Below, piece after piece: positions 42,283 through 52,032 of a stretch of DNA of 64,000 nt. The notes below the pieces were generated by a model, which ran no database searches, was not told where the DNA came from, and was given only the letters and a program-made list of their open reading frames with translations. The stretch comes from Rhodospirillales bacterium. GTDB taxonomy: Bacteria; Pseudomonadota; Alphaproteobacteria; Acetobacterales; Acetobacteraceae. The stretch lies in NCBI GenBank assembly GCA_025352665.1, contig JANXSM010000163.1:1-64000 (forward strand), in the 5' to 3' direction. Each line of letters opens with the position of its first letter. The stretch's first letter is position 1. A program made the translations under genes and the position numbers.

Positions 42283-44106
42283 ATGTGCGGCATCGTCGGC
42301 GTCATCGGCGCGCAACAGGCGGCCCCGCTTCTGCTCGAAGCGCTGCGGCGGCTGGAATATCGAGGGTATGACTCGGCCGGCATCGCCACCCTGCAGCATG
42401 GCGTGATCGAACGCAGGCGGGCCGAGGGCAAGCTCGCCAATCTGGCAGCCGTCCTGAACGGCCACCCGCTGGATGGCCACACCGGCATCGGCCATACCCG
42501 CTGGGCCACCCACGGTGCGCCCACCGAAACCAACGCCCATCCGCATGGCACCCCACGCGTCGCCGTGGTGCACAACGGCATCATCGAGAACCATGTCGAG
42601 CTGCGCGCCGAGCTCGAAGCCGCGGGCCAGATTTTCACGACCGAAACCGACACCGAAACGGTCGCCCAGCTGCTCGACCTGCATCTCGCCCGCGGCCTGT
42701 CCCCCTCGGCCGCCGCTTTCGCCACCTTCGCCCGGCTGACCGGCGCCTACGCCATCGCCGTGGTGTTCGCAGGCCACCCCGAGCTCATGATCGCCGCCCG
42801 CAATGGCGCCCCGCTTGCGATCGGCTATGGTGACGACGAGATGTTCATCGGCTCCGACGCCCTGGCGCTCGCCCCCCTGACCCGGCGCATCGCCTATCTC
42901 GACGATGGTGACTGGGCGGTGGTGACGCGCGCCGGCGCCGTATTTTTCGATGCCTCCGGGGCCGAGGTCAGCCGCGAGGTCCGCCTCACCTCCCTCACCG
43001 GCGCCGCCGTCGGCAAGGGCAATTTCCGCCACTTCATGCACAAGGAGCTGCACGAGAACCCGGCCGTTCTCGGCGACACGCTGCACCAGATGGTCAACCC
43101 GACCAGCCGGCGCGTGGTGCTGCCGTCGCTGCCGTTCGACCTCGCGCAAATCTCGCGCATCACCATTTCAGCCTGCGGCTCGGGCTTCTATGCGGGTTCT
43201 GTCGCACGCCACTGGTTCGAGCAGGTCGCCCGCGTCTCCACCGACGCCGATGTCGCCAGCGAATTCCGCTACCGCACGCCGCCGATGGAAAGCGGCGGAC
43301 TTGGCCTGCTGATCAGCCAGTCCGGCGAGACCGCGGACACGCTGGCGGCTTTGCACTACATGCGCGCCCAGCAGCAGCATGTGCTGAGCGTGGTCAACGT
43401 GCCGGAGTCGAGCATAGCGCGCGCGTCGGACGCGGTGCTTGCGACCATCGCCGGGCCCGAGATCAGTGTGGCCAGCACCAAGGCGTTCACCGCCCAGCTC
43501 GTGGTGCTCGCCTGCTTCGCGCTCGCGCTCGGCCGCGCGCGCGGCGCGATCAGCTCGGCCGAGGAAGCCGAGCTGACCACAGCTCTGTTGGAGATCCCGG
43601 CTCGCACCGCCCAGGTGCTGGACGACGAAGCCCCGATCCGGCGCATCGCCGCGCGCATCGCCGAAGCGCGCGACGTGCTGTATCTGGGCCGTGGCGCCTG
43701 TTTTCCGATCGCGATGGAAGGTGCGCTCAAGCTGAAGGAGCTCAGCTACATCCATGCCGAGGGATATGCCGCCGGCGAGATGAAGCACGGCCCGATCGCG
43801 CTGATCGACAGCCATGTGCCCGTCATCGCCATCGCCCCCTCCGGGCCATTGTTCGAAAAGACAGCCTCCAACCTGCAAGAAGCCGCCGCCCGCGGTGGCC
43901 GCATCATCGTGTTCAGCGATGCCGCGGGAGCTGCCAAACTCGGCTCGATCGCCACCGAGACCATCATCCTGCCGCAGGTGAACCCGTTCGTGGCGCCCAT
44001 CCTGTACGCCATTCCCGTGCAGCTGTTGGCCTATCACGTGGCGGTGCTGAAGGGCACCGACGTGGACCAGCCGCGCAACCTGGCCAAATCGGTCACCGTC
44101 GAGTGA
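42283..44106 (+). CDS. glmS: Glutamine-fructose-6-phosphate aminotransferase
   Basis: 607 residues. Makes glucosamine-6-phosphate, the first step to UDP-GlcNAc. The N-terminal glutaminase has the nucleophile Cys right after Met (CGIVGVIG), then GYDSAGIATLQ, IGHTRWATHGAPTETNAHPH, HNGIIENHVELR. The C-terminal half has two SIS domains: SACGSGFYAGSVARHW, SQSGETADTLAAL, SVASTKAFTAQLV, LGRGACFPIAMEGALKLKEL, ending in DQPRNLAKSVTVE. Length is standard. No ribozyme is expected or seen. A terminator follows. Confidence 0.97.
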   Translation: MCGIVGVIGAQQAAPLLLEALRRLEYRGYDSAGIATLQHGVIERRRAEGKLANLAAVLNGHPLDGHTGIGHTRWATHGAPTETNAHPHGTPRVAVVHNGIIENHVELRAELEAAGQIFTTETDTETVAQLLDLHLARGLSPSAAAFATFARLTGAYAIAVVFAGHPELMIAARNGAPLAIGYGDDEMFIGSDALALAPLTRRIAYLDDGDWAVVTRAGAVFFDASGAEVSREVRLTSLTGAAVGKGNFRHFMHKELHENPAVLGDTLHQMVNPTSRRVVLPSLPFDLAQISRITISACGSGFYAGSVARHWFEQVARVSTDADVASEFRYRTPPMESGGLGLLISQSGETADTLAALHYMRAQQQHVLSVVNVPESSIARASDAVLATIAGPEISVASTKAFTAQLVVLACFALALGRARGAISSAEEAELTTALLEIPARTAQVLDDEAPIRRIAARIAEARDVLYLGRGACFPIAMEGALKLKELSYIHAEGYAAGEMKHGPIALIDSHVPVIAIAPSGPLFEKTASNLQEAAARGGRIIVFSDAAGAAKLGSIATETIILPQVNPFVAPILYAIPVQLLAYHVAVLKGTDVDQPRNLAKSVTVE

Positions 44107-44113
44107 GAATATC

Positions 44114-44132
44114 TGGCGAAAGTCGCCATTTT
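44114..44132 (+). terminator. Rho-independent terminator after glmS
   Basis: TGGCGA-AAG-TCGCCA hairpin followed by TTTTG, eight bases past the glmS stop. A compact intrinsic terminator. Confidence 0.75.
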
Positions 44133-44209
44133 GTAACCCACCTGCGCGAGCGGAGCGTGTAGGGCGACAATATGATCCGAATTGTCCCCGTTCCGGCCGG
44201 CCTGCGCAC

Positions 44210-44788
44210 GTGACATTGGCGGAACTGAGCGCGTTCCTGACGCATCAGGGGCTTTGGCTGCTGCTGCCGCTGGCAATCGTCGAAGGCCCGATCGTGGCGG
44301 TTGTCGCAGGCGTCCTGTGCTCCCAATCGGTGTTCGACTGGTTCGTCGTCTATCCGCTGCTGGTGATCGGCGACCTGATCGGCGACTGTCTATATTACGC
44401 AGTCGGCCGCCTGTCGCAGGGGCGCGTCCACCGCATCGCCCTATGGCTGCATCTGCCGGTGAGCAAGGCCGAGGAATTCGCAGCGCGGGTGAAGGCACGC
44501 TCGATCCGCATGCTGCTGATCGGCAAATGGACCCATGCCATCGGCATTCTGGTGCTCATCGCAGCCGGCGCCGCACGCATCGCCCTGCCCCGGTTCCTCA
44601 TCATCAACCTGTTGGCGACATTGCCCAAAGCCGCGCTGCTGCTGGGTGTCGGCTACCTCGTCGGCGCCAATTGGACACGCGCCGTGAACCATTGGGGTTG
44701 GTGGACGTTGGGTTTGGTTATCGTGGGCGTCCTCGCAGCCTATCTGGTATTGCGCCATCCGCGACCACGAAGGGGCCAGGCTGCATGA
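44210..44788 (+). CDS. DedA-family (VTT domain) membrane protein
   Basis: 192 residues, polytopic inner-membrane protein. Family motifs: LPLAIVEGPIVAVVAGVLCS and the second signature LLVIGDLIGDCLYYAVGR. DedA-family proteins affect membrane lipid homeostasis, and some move undecaprenyl phosphate or phosphatidylethanolamine across the membrane. Start GTG 44210 overlaps no other gene. The stop overlaps the GT4 start (ATGA 44785), making a three-gene overlapping set with two glycosyltransferases. A role in supplying or flipping the lipid carrier used by these is a reasonable inference only. Confidence 0.85.
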   Translation: MTLAELSAFLTHQGLWLLLPLAIVEGPIVAVVAGVLCSQSVFDWFVVYPLLVIGDLIGDCLYYAVGRLSQGRVHRIALWLHLPVSKAEEFAARVKARSIRMLLIGKWTHAIGILVLIAAGAARIALPRFLIINLLATLPKAALLLGVGYLVGANWTRAVNHWGWWTLGLVIVGVLAAYLVLRHPRPRRGQAA

Positions 44789-45957
44789 AGGTCGCGATGT
44801 TCACCGATCACTTCTACCCGGAACTGGGCGGTATCCAGGATTCGGTGATGTCAACGGCAAGCGACCTCGGCCGCCGCGGTCACACGGTGGAAATCTTCGC
44901 CCCCCGCCATCCACCAGCCGACTTCGCTCGCAGCGGCCATCCCATCGGCGAGCCCGATCTGGGACCCAATGTCACCGTACACCGCCGCGTTTCGGTGCCA
45001 GTTCGCAGTTCCACCCAACAATCCCGCGCCGTGATCCCGTGTCCGCTATCGACCATGATGCACAGCGGCGCGCGCCGGCCAGACGTCATCCACAGCCATT
45101 CCTTTTTTGGCCTGGGACTCGAGGCGCTGTTCGCCAGCCGTATGCTGAGCGTGCCTGTGGTCGGCACCAACCACACCAACGTCATGGCGTTCGGCCCCTA
45201 TATCCCCGTCTCGGTGGAGCGCGCGGCGGCCTGGGTCGCGTGGTACTACAACCACTGCGAAGCAGTCACGGCCCCGTCGCGCGCCGTGTTCGCCGAGCTT
45301 GGTCTGGCCCGCATGCGCCACCAGCCGGTGGTGGTGTCCAACCCGATCGACACGGAATGCTTCCGCCCCCGGGACATACGCGCGGAAGATTTCGGGCTGC
45401 GCGCTCCGGTGATCACCTACGCAGGACGGCTCGGGGCCGAGAAGAACATCGAGTCGATCCTGCACGCCCTGGCCTTGCTGCCGGATGGCCCGACGCTGGC
45501 GCTCGCCGGCCACGGCGCCCAGGAGCACGCGTTGCGCAGGCTTGCCGCCGAGCTTGGCATCTCGGACCGCGTCGCCTTCCTCGGAACCCTCGACAAGCAG
45601 CGCCTGGCTTGCCTGTTCTCGGCCTCGGCCCTGTTCGTGATGATGAGCACCAGCGAGACCCAAAGCATGGCGAGTCTGCAGGCGATGGCCTGCGGCGTGC
45701 CGGTGATCGCCCCCGATCAAGGCCCGCTGGCCGAGTTCGTCACGACCGGCAACGGCCGCCTGGTCTCGCCGCACGACCCAGCAGCCCTCGCGCGCGCGAT
45801 CGCCGATCTGCTCGCCGACCCCGATCGGCGTGCCATGTTGGGCGAGGCCGCCCATAGGCTGGCGCAGCACCACTCCATCGCCGCCGTGACAGACTCCTGG
45901 GAAAGTCTGTATCGATCCCTGTTGCCGCAGAATGACATCGCATGGAGTGCGACATGA
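44785..45957 (+). CDS. GT4-family glycosyltransferase
   Basis: 390 residues, GT-B fold. N-terminal acceptor domain: VAMFTDHFYPELGGIQDSVM and DVIHSHSFFGLGLEALF. C-terminal nucleotide-sugar domain: VITYAGRLGAEKNIESILHA, LAGHGAQEHALRRLA, TSETQSMASLQAMACGVPVI (the donor-binding EX7E region) and APDQGPLAEFV. Resembles the glycolipid-forming GT4 group (diacylglycerol glucosyl- or mannosyltransferases). ATG 44785 on the DedA stop and GT2 start on its own stop give tight coupling. No signal or membrane helix, so it is cytoplasmic or peripheral. Confidence 0.88.
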   Translation: MKVAMFTDHFYPELGGIQDSVMSTASDLGRRGHTVEIFAPRHPPADFARSGHPIGEPDLGPNVTVHRRVSVPVRSSTQQSRAVIPCPLSTMMHSGARRPDVIHSHSFFGLGLEALFASRMLSVPVVGTNHTNVMAFGPYIPVSVERAAAWVAWYYNHCEAVTAPSRAVFAELGLARMRHQPVVVSNPIDTECFRPRDIRAEDFGLRAPVITYAGRLGAEKNIESILHALALLPDGPTLALAGHGAQEHALRRLAAELGISDRVAFLGTLDKQRLACLFSASALFVMMSTSETQSMASLQAMACGVPVIAPDQGPLAEFVTTGNGRLVSPHDPAALARAIADLLADPDRRAMLGEAAHRLAQHHSIAAVTDSWESLYRSLLPQNDIAWSAT

Positions 45958-46691
45958 AGCTCAGTTTCGTCGTGCCAGCCTACAATGAGGAAGCCGGTCT
46001 TGGACGCACGCTCAAAGCCATCATCGAGCAGGTGGCGGCAAGCGGGTGCGCGGCGCAGATCATCGTGGTCAACAACGCCAGCACCGACGCCACACCGGCC
46101 GTGGCTGCAAGCTTTCCCGGCGTGACGGTGGTGGATGAGCCGATCAAGGGCCTGTATCAGGCGCGTCGCGCAGGGCTTGCGGTGGCGAAAGGTGAGCTGA
46201 TCGCCAATGTCGACGCGGACACGATCATCACCGACGGCTGGATTCAACGCGTGCTGCAGGAATTCGGCGCCAACCCCAAGCTCGTGGCGCTCAGCGGACC
46301 CTATGTTTACTACGATGTCTCGCCAGCGCTGCGGTTATGGGTGAATTTATTTTACCGGTCCGGCTATGTTTTTTACATGCTCAACCGCTTTGTATTCAAA
46401 GTTGGTTCGATGATGCAAGGTGGCAACTTTGTCGTACGCCGCAGCGCCATGGAAACGATCGGCGGCTTCAACAAGAATTTCGCCTTCTACGGCGAGGACA
46501 CCGACCTCGCCCGCCGCCTCAGCGCGGTCGGCGACGTGAAGTTCACCTTTGACCTGCCGGCGCAATCCTCAGGCCGCCGCCTGGTCAGCGAGGGTCCGAT
46601 CAAAATCGGCGCGCGCTACGCCATGAACTTCGTCTGGGCCACGTTCTTTCACAAGCCTTTCACCGAAACCTGGATGGACATCCGCAACTGA
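45954..46691 (+). CDS. GT2-family glycosyltransferase
   Basis: 245 residues, GT-A fold. LSFVVPAYNEEAGLGRTLKA is the nucleotide-binding start; VVNNASTDAT and ELIANVDADTII give the DXD metal site. GGFNKNFAFYGEDTDLARRL is the catalytic ED region. Hydrophobic residues near WVNLFYRSGYVFYMLNRFVF suggest membrane association. It begins on the GT4 stop (ATGA 45954) and ends the three-gene set. Donor and acceptor are unknown; dolichol/undecaprenyl-phosphate sugar synthases are related. A palindromic element follows after 13 bp and may terminate the transcript. Confidence 0.87.
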   Translation: MKLSFVVPAYNEEAGLGRTLKAIIEQVAASGCAAQIIVVNNASTDATPAVAASFPGVTVVDEPIKGLYQARRAGLAVAKGELIANVDADTIITDGWIQRVLQEFGANPKLVALSGPYVYYDVSPALRLWVNLFYRSGYVFYMLNRFVFKVGSMMQGGNFVVRRSAMETIGGFNKNFAFYGEDTDLARRLSAVGDVKFTFDLPAQSSGRRLVSEGPIKIGARYAMNFVWATFFHKPFTETWMDIRN

Positions 46692-46704
46692 GGCGCGGTC
46701 GCCG

Positions 46705-46813
46705 TTAGATCTTTATGGCTTTGGATAGTTTATCCAAAGCCATAAAGATGATCGATTAAATAAAGGCTTAGAGCCGGATTATGTTTCTATCCAACATCAT
46801 CCGGCTCTAAGCC
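46705..46813. repeat. Two-hairpin palindromic element, copy D
   Basis: First hairpin: a 19-bp perfect stem (ATCTTTATGGCTTTGGATA, 46709-46727, with its complement at 46731-46749) and a 3-base loop. Second hairpin: GGCTTAGAGCCGGAT (46765-46779) pairs with 46799-46813, with an inner ATGTT/AACAT pairing. The double-hairpin plan and the TTAGAGC core match copies A-C, though the arms differ. Lies between the GT2 and glutathione reductase genes and is AT-rich compared with both. Confidence 0.65.
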
Positions 46814-46963
46814 AAACCCTGCGGCCCCTGCCGCCGCGCCGGCAGACCGGTTCTTTCAAGCTCGCCTGCCAGCAGGGCTGACGCGCGCTGCGGCAGCGTG
46901 CACGGGCTTTACCCCTCCCGTCCGGGTGCTATGAGGGTCGGGCCACCAGCCCGGAATGCCCCT

Positions 46964-48322
46964 ATGACCTATGATTTCGACCTGTTTGTGATCGGCGGCG
47001 GATCCGGCGGCGTGCGCTGCGCCCGCATCGCCGCCGGCCACGGCGCCCGCGTGGCGGTGGCCGAGGAACGCTTCTGGGGCGGCACCTGCGTCAATGTCGG
47101 CTGCGTGCCGAAGAAGCTGTTTGTGATGGCCGCCGAATACGGCAACTCCGCCGCCGATGCGAAGGGCTTCGGTTGGAACCTGGGGCCGGCCACACACGAC
47201 TGGAGTGCGCTGATCGGCGAGAAGAACGTGGAGATCGCCCGGCTCAACGGCATCTATGTCAAGCTTCTGACCGGTGTCGGCATCACCATCTTCGAGAAGA
47301 AGGCCGTGTTCATCGACCCTCATACGCTCGATGTCGGCGGCGAGCGTGTCACCGCCGAACGCATCGTCATCGCCACCGGCGGCCGCCCGGTGATGCCCCC
47401 CTTCGTCGGCGCCGAGCACGTCATCGTCTCGGATGATGCGTTTTTCCTGAAGCAGTTCCCCAAGCGCGTCGTGCTGCTCGGCGGCGGCTACATCAGCGTC
47501 GAGTTCGCCGGCATCTTCCAGGGTCTCGGCGCCCAGGTGGACCTGGTGATGCGCCAGAAGCTGCCGCTGCGCGGCTTCGATGAAGACCTGCGCACGGGCC
47601 TCGCCGAGGAACTGACCAACTCCGGCATCCGCCTGCACGCCGAGGTCGCGGTGCGCGAGGTGACCGCGCGCGGCGACATCAAGACCGTGCATCTGGCCGA
47701 CGGCACCACAATCGAAGCCGATCTGTGCTTCGCAGCCATCGGCCGCGCCCCCTATGTCGCAGGCCTCGGCCTGGACAACGCGGGTGTCGCCATCGATGCC
47801 AAGGGCGCGGTGACGGTGGACACCACCTCGGCCACCAACGTGGCGCATATCTATGCCATCGGAGATGTCACCGACCGGCTGAACCTTACGCCCGTCGCGA
47901 TCGCTGAAGGCCATTCGCTGGCCGAGGCGCTGTACGGCAATGGCCCCCGCCACTGGGATCTCGAGCGTGTCGCCACTGGCGTGTTCAGCAGCCCGCCGAT
48001 CGGAACCGTGGGCCTGACCGAGGCGCAGGCCGCGGCTCGCGGCCCTGCCGACATCTACCTCAGCCGCTTCACGCCTATGCGCCACACGCTGACCGGCCGC
48101 GCCCGCAAGACGCTGGTGAAGCTGGTGGTGGACCAGGCCACCCAGCGCGTGCTCGGCGCCCACAAGCTGGGCGACGACGCGCCGGAGATCATCCAGGGCA
48201 TTTCCATCGCCATCAACTGCGGCGCCGCAAAGGCCGATTTCGACCGCACCGTCGGCGTCCACCCGACCGCCGCCGAAGAGTTCGTCACTCTGCGAACCCG
48301 CACGCGAGTTGCAGGCGGGTAG
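46964..48322 (+). CDS. gor: Glutathione-disulfide reductase
   Basis: 452 residues, NADPH-dependent flavoenzyme that keeps glutathione reduced. FAD site [20 protein letters not shown]; redox disulfide [19 protein letters not shown] site [23 protein letters not shown] motif [20 protein letters not shown]-terminal dimer active site [16 protein letters not shown] with the catalytic His and Glu. All residues are in place. ATG 46964 is chosen because the FAD domain begins within eight residues. The NADPH loop [15 protein letters not shown] carries Arg residues as expected for NADPH use. It is followed by DAHP synthase 62 bp later. Confidence 0.95.
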   Translation: MTYDFDLFVIGGGSGGVRCARIAAGHGARVAVAEERFWGGTCVNVGCVPKKLFVMAAEYGNSAADAKGFGWNLGPATHDWSALIGEKNVEIARLNGIYVKLLTGVGITIFEKKAVFIDPHTLDVGGERVTAERIVIATGGRPVMPPFVGAEHVIVSDDAFFLKQFPKRVVLLGGGYISVEFAGIFQGLGAQVDLVMRQKLPLRGFDEDLRTGLAEELTNSGIRLHAEVAVREVTARGDIKTVHLADGTTIEADLCFAAIGRAPYVAGLGLDNAGVAIDAKGAVTVDTTSATNVAHIYAIGDVTDRLNLTPVAIAEGHSLAEALYGNGPRHWDLERVATGVFSSPPIGTVGLTEAQAAARGPADIYLSRFTPMRHTLTGRARKTLVKLVVDQATQRVLGAHKLGDDAPEIIQGISIAINCGAAKADFDRTVGVHPTAAEEFVTLRTRTRVAGG

Positions 48323-48384
48323 CCAGAGCGCCTAGATCAATAAATCAGCACAACAGCTCGCTTCTTGAGCAACCGGAACCGCCG

Positions 48385-49764
48385 ATGACCTCCATTTGGA
48401 CTCCCGCTTCCTGGCGTCGCAAGCCGATCCGCCAGGTCCCCGCGTATCCCGACCCGGCGCGGCTGAAAGCCTTCGAGGACAAGATCCGCGCCTATCCGCC
48501 TTTGGTGTTCGCGGGCGAGGCGCGGCGGCTGAAGGCGCAGCTCGGCGCCGTGCAGGAAGGCCGCGCCATCGTGCTGCAGGGCGGCGACTGCGCGGAGAGT
48601 TTCGCGGGCTTCACCGCCAACAACATCCGCGACACCTTCCGCGTACTGCTGCAGATGGCCGTCGTGCTCACCTACGGTGCGGCCGTGCCGGTGGTGAAGA
48701 TGGGCCGCATGGCCGGGCAATATGCCAAGCCGCGCAGCTCGGACATGGAGACGATCGGCGACGAAACGCTGCCCAGCTACCGCGGCGATATCGTCAACGG
48801 CCCGGAATTCACGCCCGAGGCGCGCATCCCCGATCCGGCCCGCATGGAGACCGGCTATTTCCAGTCCGCCGGCACACTCAACCTGCTGCGCGCCTTCGCC
48901 TCCGGCGGCTACGCCGACTTGCACGAGGTGCACCGCTGGAACCTGGGCTTCGTCGCACGCTCTCCCCTGGTGGAGCGCTACCGCGATCTCGCGCAACGCA
49001 TCGACGAGACGTTGGCCTTCATGTCCGCCTGCGGCATGACGTCGGACACCACGCGAGAAATGCGCGAAACCGATTTCTACATCAGCCACGAAGCCCTGCT
49101 GCTGCCCTATGAGCAGGCGCTGACCCGCATCGACAGCACCACCGGCGACACCTACGCCTGCTCGGCGCACTTCCTGTGGATCGGCGACCGTACTCGCCAG
49201 CCGGACGGGGCCCATGTGGAATTCCTGCGCGGTGTGCGCAATCCGATCGGCCTCAAGGTCGGCCCGACCATGGATCCCGACGAGCTGCTGCGCCTGATCG
49301 ACATCCTCAACCCGCAGGACGAGCCCGGCCGCCTTACACTGATCAGCCGCATGGGGGCGGACAAGGTCGAACGGTCCCTGCCACCACTGCTGCGCGCCGT
49401 TCAGCGCGATGGTCGCAAGGTGGTCTGGCTGTGCGATCCCATGCACGGCAACACCATCTCGGCCCATGCCGGGGTCAAGACCCGCAGTTTCGATGCCATC
49501 CTGACCGAAGTCCGCCGCTTCTTCGACGTCCATGCCGCCGAGGGCAGCTGGGCCGGCGGCGTGCATGTGGAAATGACCGGCCAGGAGGTCACCGAATGCA
49601 TCGGCGGCGCCCATGGCCTCACCATGAAGGATCTCGGCGGCCGCTACGAAACCTTCTGCGACCCGCGGCTCAACGCGGAGCAGTCGCTGGAGCTGGCCTT
49701 CCTGGTGGCGGAGGAGCTGAAGGCGCGCAGGCACCGGCCGAGCCCTGCGGTCGCGGCCCAGTAG
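48385..49764 (+). CDS. Class II DAHP synthase (3-deoxy-7-phosphoheptulonate synthase)
   Basis: 459 residues; the first step of the shikimate pathway, condensing PEP and erythrose-4-phosphate. Plant/actinobacterial type: [39 protein letters not shown] (metal Cys), [98 protein letters not shown] and [20 protein letters not shown]. Length is normal. It is the only aromatic-pathway gene here. A nicotinate phosphoribosyltransferase follows after seven bases, so co-transcription is likely. Confidence 0.96.
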   Translation: MTSIWTPASWRRKPIRQVPAYPDPARLKAFEDKIRAYPPLVFAGEARRLKAQLGAVQEGRAIVLQGGDCAESFAGFTANNIRDTFRVLLQMAVVLTYGAAVPVVKMGRMAGQYAKPRSSDMETIGDETLPSYRGDIVNGPEFTPEARIPDPARMETGYFQSAGTLNLLRAFASGGYADLHEVHRWNLGFVARSPLVERYRDLAQRIDETLAFMSACGMTSDTTREMRETDFYISHEALLLPYEQALTRIDSTTGDTYACSAHFLWIGDRTRQPDGAHVEFLRGVRNPIGLKVGPTMDPDELLRLIDILNPQDEPGRLTLISRMGADKVERSLPPLLRAVQRDGRKVVWLCDPMHGNTISAHAGVKTRSFDAILTEVRRFFDVHAAEGSWAGGVHVEMTGQEVTECIGGAHGLTMKDLGGRYETFCDPRLNAEQSLELAFLVAEELKARRHRPSPAVAAQ

Positions 49765-49771
49765 ACCCATC

Positions 49772-50929
49772 ATGGAGCATATTCCGGAGCCGGACCTGGA
49801 CGCCGACATCGCCGCGCGCACGGACGTGTATTTCAACCGCACCAAGGCGATCGTCAGCCGGTTCGGCGATCGCCACGTCACCTACGCTTTGTTCCTGCGT
49901 CGCCCGGTGATCGCGGCCCCGCGGTTGATGCTCGACTGGCTCGGGCGCGCCGCCGCCGCCCGCAACACCCGCTTCGATATCGAGCTGACCCATGCGGAAG
50001 GCGACTGGGTGGGCGCCGGGGAGCCGCTGGTCTATATCGGCGGCAACTTCACCCAGCTCACCGATCTCGAAACCATCCTGCTGCAGAAGATCGGTCCTGC
50101 CTGTGTGGCCGCCCACAACGCCTACCAGATGTCGCTCGCGCTGCCGAAGGTGCCGTTCCTGGCGATGGAGGCGCGCCACTGCGCCGGTGCCGAGATGCAG
50201 GAGATGATGGCCTATGCGGCCAGCGTCGGCAGTGCGGCCGCCCAGCGCGAGGGTGCGCGCGGCTTCATCGGCAATGCCACCGACGGCACGGCGCATTATT
50301 TCGGCGCTGCGGCGGGCATGGGCACCATGCCGCACGCCCTGATCGGCTACGCCGGCAGCACCGTGCGCGCCGCCGAAATGTTCCACCAGACGTTCCCCCA
50401 GCAGGCGCTGACCGTTCTGGTCGATTATTTCGGCCGCGAGATCACCGACGCGCTCGCGGTATGCCGCCGCTTCCCGGACATCGCAGCCGAAGGCCGCCTG
50501 TCGGTTCGGCTCGACACCCATGGCGGCCGTTTCCTCGAAGGGCTCGACCCCGCCGAGAGCTATGCGGTGCTGGAACGCCACGCGCCCGGCGCCATCCGCC
50601 GCTATCGCTCGGACGCCGAGCTACGCGCCCTGGTCGGCACCGGCGTGTCGGCCGCTGCCATCTGGCGCATGCGTGAGGGGCTGGACGAGGCCGGCTATCC
50701 TGCCGTTCGCATCATCGCCTCCTCCGGTTTCGGCGTCGACAAATGCCGCGTGATGGCGGATGCGCATGCGCCGATCGACGTGGTCGGCACCGGCAGTTTT
50801 ATACCGGACGCCTGGGCCGAGACCTACGCCACCGCCGATATCGTGGAGTACGACGGCGAGGCGCGGGTCAAAGTGGGTCGCGAGTTCCTGCTGCGTCGCA
50901 ACGAGGCCCGGCTGCGCAACGGGCACTGA
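49772..50929 (+). CDS. pncB: Nicotinate phosphoribosyltransferase
   Basis: 385 residues, NAD salvage from nicotinate. Family features: DVYFNRTKAIVSRFGDRHVT, QLTDLETILLQKIGPACVAA, the RGFIGNATDGTAHYFGAAAG segment, VLVDYFGREITDALAV, the SVRLDTHGGRFLEGL phosphate site and IIASSGFGVDKCRVM with VVGTGSFIPD. It is shorter than the E. coli enzyme and belongs to the other NAPRTase subgroup. It lies seven bases after DAHP synthase. nadE is encoded ~1.1 kb downstream, so two NAD-synthesis steps are grouped here. Confidence 0.9.
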   Translation: MEHIPEPDLDADIAARTDVYFNRTKAIVSRFGDRHVTYALFLRRPVIAAPRLMLDWLGRAAAARNTRFDIELTHAEGDWVGAGEPLVYIGGNFTQLTDLETILLQKIGPACVAAHNAYQMSLALPKVPFLAMEARHCAGAEMQEMMAYAASVGSAAAQREGARGFIGNATDGTAHYFGAAAGMGTMPHALIGYAGSTVRAAEMFHQTFPQQALTVLVDYFGREITDALAVCRRFPDIAAEGRLSVRLDTHGGRFLEGLDPAESYAVLERHAPGAIRRYRSDAELRALVGTGVSAAAIWRMREGLDEAGYPAVRIIASSGFGVDKCRVMADAHAPIDVVGTGSFIPDAWAETYATADIVEYDGEARVKVGREFLLRRNEARLRNGH

Positions 50930-50936
50930 TCCGCGC

Positions 50937-51986
50937 GTGGGCCCAGTGTTCTCGACGGGGCTGACCGAAATTCACCACCGCCCAGCCGGCGGCGACCTCA
51001 CACTGATCACCTTCGGCAACGCCGCAACCCTTGCGGACGGTCGCAGCTTCTGGGCCAGCGGCGTTGCCGACGCGCTCGATCTCGACTGCATCGGCTTCAT
51101 GCCCTGCCTGCCGCACTGGTATCCGGAGGCGGACATGGCCGCCTGCGTGGCCCAAATTGCCCAGCATCTCGCCGGCCGCCGGGTGGTCCTTTACGGCGAC
51201 AGCATGGGCGCCTACGCCGCCATCCGCCACGCGCGGCTGTTCCGGCCCGCCGCGATCATCGCGGTGGCACCGCAGCGTTCGATCGATCCTGCCGATGTGC
51301 CGGACGACACGCGCTTTCACCATTTCTTCCGCCCACATCTGCACGCCGGCATGGCGATCGCGGCGGCGCACCGCGTAGCCGTCGCGCCGCTGGTGATCCA
51401 CGATCCGCTGGACCGCGCGGATTTCGGCCAGCTGCAGGGCCTGCAGGCGGTTATGCCGGTGGTGCCGATTCCGCTGTTTCACACCGGCCACCAAGCGGTG
51501 CACATGCTCTCCGACCGCAAGGTGTTCGCCAGGCTGCTCACCCTGGCGCTGGCGCAGGACCCGGGTGGGATCGCAGGCTTGCTGCGCCAGGCCAAGAAGC
51601 CGCATCGCTTCTATCTCAACGGGCTCGGCGCCGCGGCATTGACGGCCGGCCACCGTGGCTGGGCCGACGCCATCCTGGGCCGAGCCCGCGCCGCCGGCAC
51701 CAGCATGGCCGACATTCTATGGCTGCGCGCGCACGCCCACCGACGCGCTGGCCGCTGGGCCGCGGCCGAGGCGGACGCCCGCGCCTCGCTCGCCCTGCCC
51801 GACGCCAACCCGGCCCGGCGTGCCGACCTCTGGGAATTGCTCTACGTTCAGCTGCGCAGCCGCGGCCGCGCCGCCGATGCCGCAGCCCTGTGCCACAAGG
51901 CGATGGCCGAGTTTGCGCAAGGCTCGGCTGAGCGCACGCGTCTCGCAGAATTCCTCGCCGCCGACCAAAGCTGCGGGCAGGGATGA
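50937..51986 (+). CDS. Alpha/beta-hydrolase-like protein with C-terminal TPR region
   Basis: About 349 residues. The N-terminal ~200 form a small hydrolase-like domain with the nucleophile elbow YGDSMGAYAAIR (Gly-x-Ser-x-Gly), preceded by DLTLITFGNAATLADGRSFW and followed by VPIPLFHTGHQAVH, whose His may complete a triad. The C-terminal ~130 residues read as TPR-like helical pairs (WLRAHAHRRAGRWAAAEADA, ELLYVQLRSRGRAADAAALC). No signal peptide. Similar two-part proteins occur near polysaccharide genes in alphaproteobacteria; the substrate is unknown. GTG 50937 or 50946 is the likely start; neither has a clear ribosome site. Confidence 0.6.
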   Translation: MGPVFSTGLTEIHHRPAGGDLTLITFGNAATLADGRSFWASGVADALDLDCIGFMPCLPHWYPEADMAACVAQIAQHLAGRRVVLYGDSMGAYAAIRHARLFRPAAIIAVAPQRSIDPADVPDDTRFHHFFRPHLHAGMAIAAAHRVAVAPLVIHDPLDRADFGQLQGLQAVMPVVPIPLFHTGHQAVHMLSDRKVFARLLTLALAQDPGGIAGLLRQAKKPHRFYLNGLGAAALTAGHRGWADAILGRARAAGTSMADILWLRAHAHRRAGRWAAAEADARASLALPDANPARRADLWELLYVQLRSRGRAADAAALCHKAMAEFAQGSAERTRLAEFLAADQSCGQG

Positions 51987-52032
51987 TAGTCGCCCGCTTG
52001 GCGTTTGCCATCCGCCGCCTTAGCTTCCGTTC

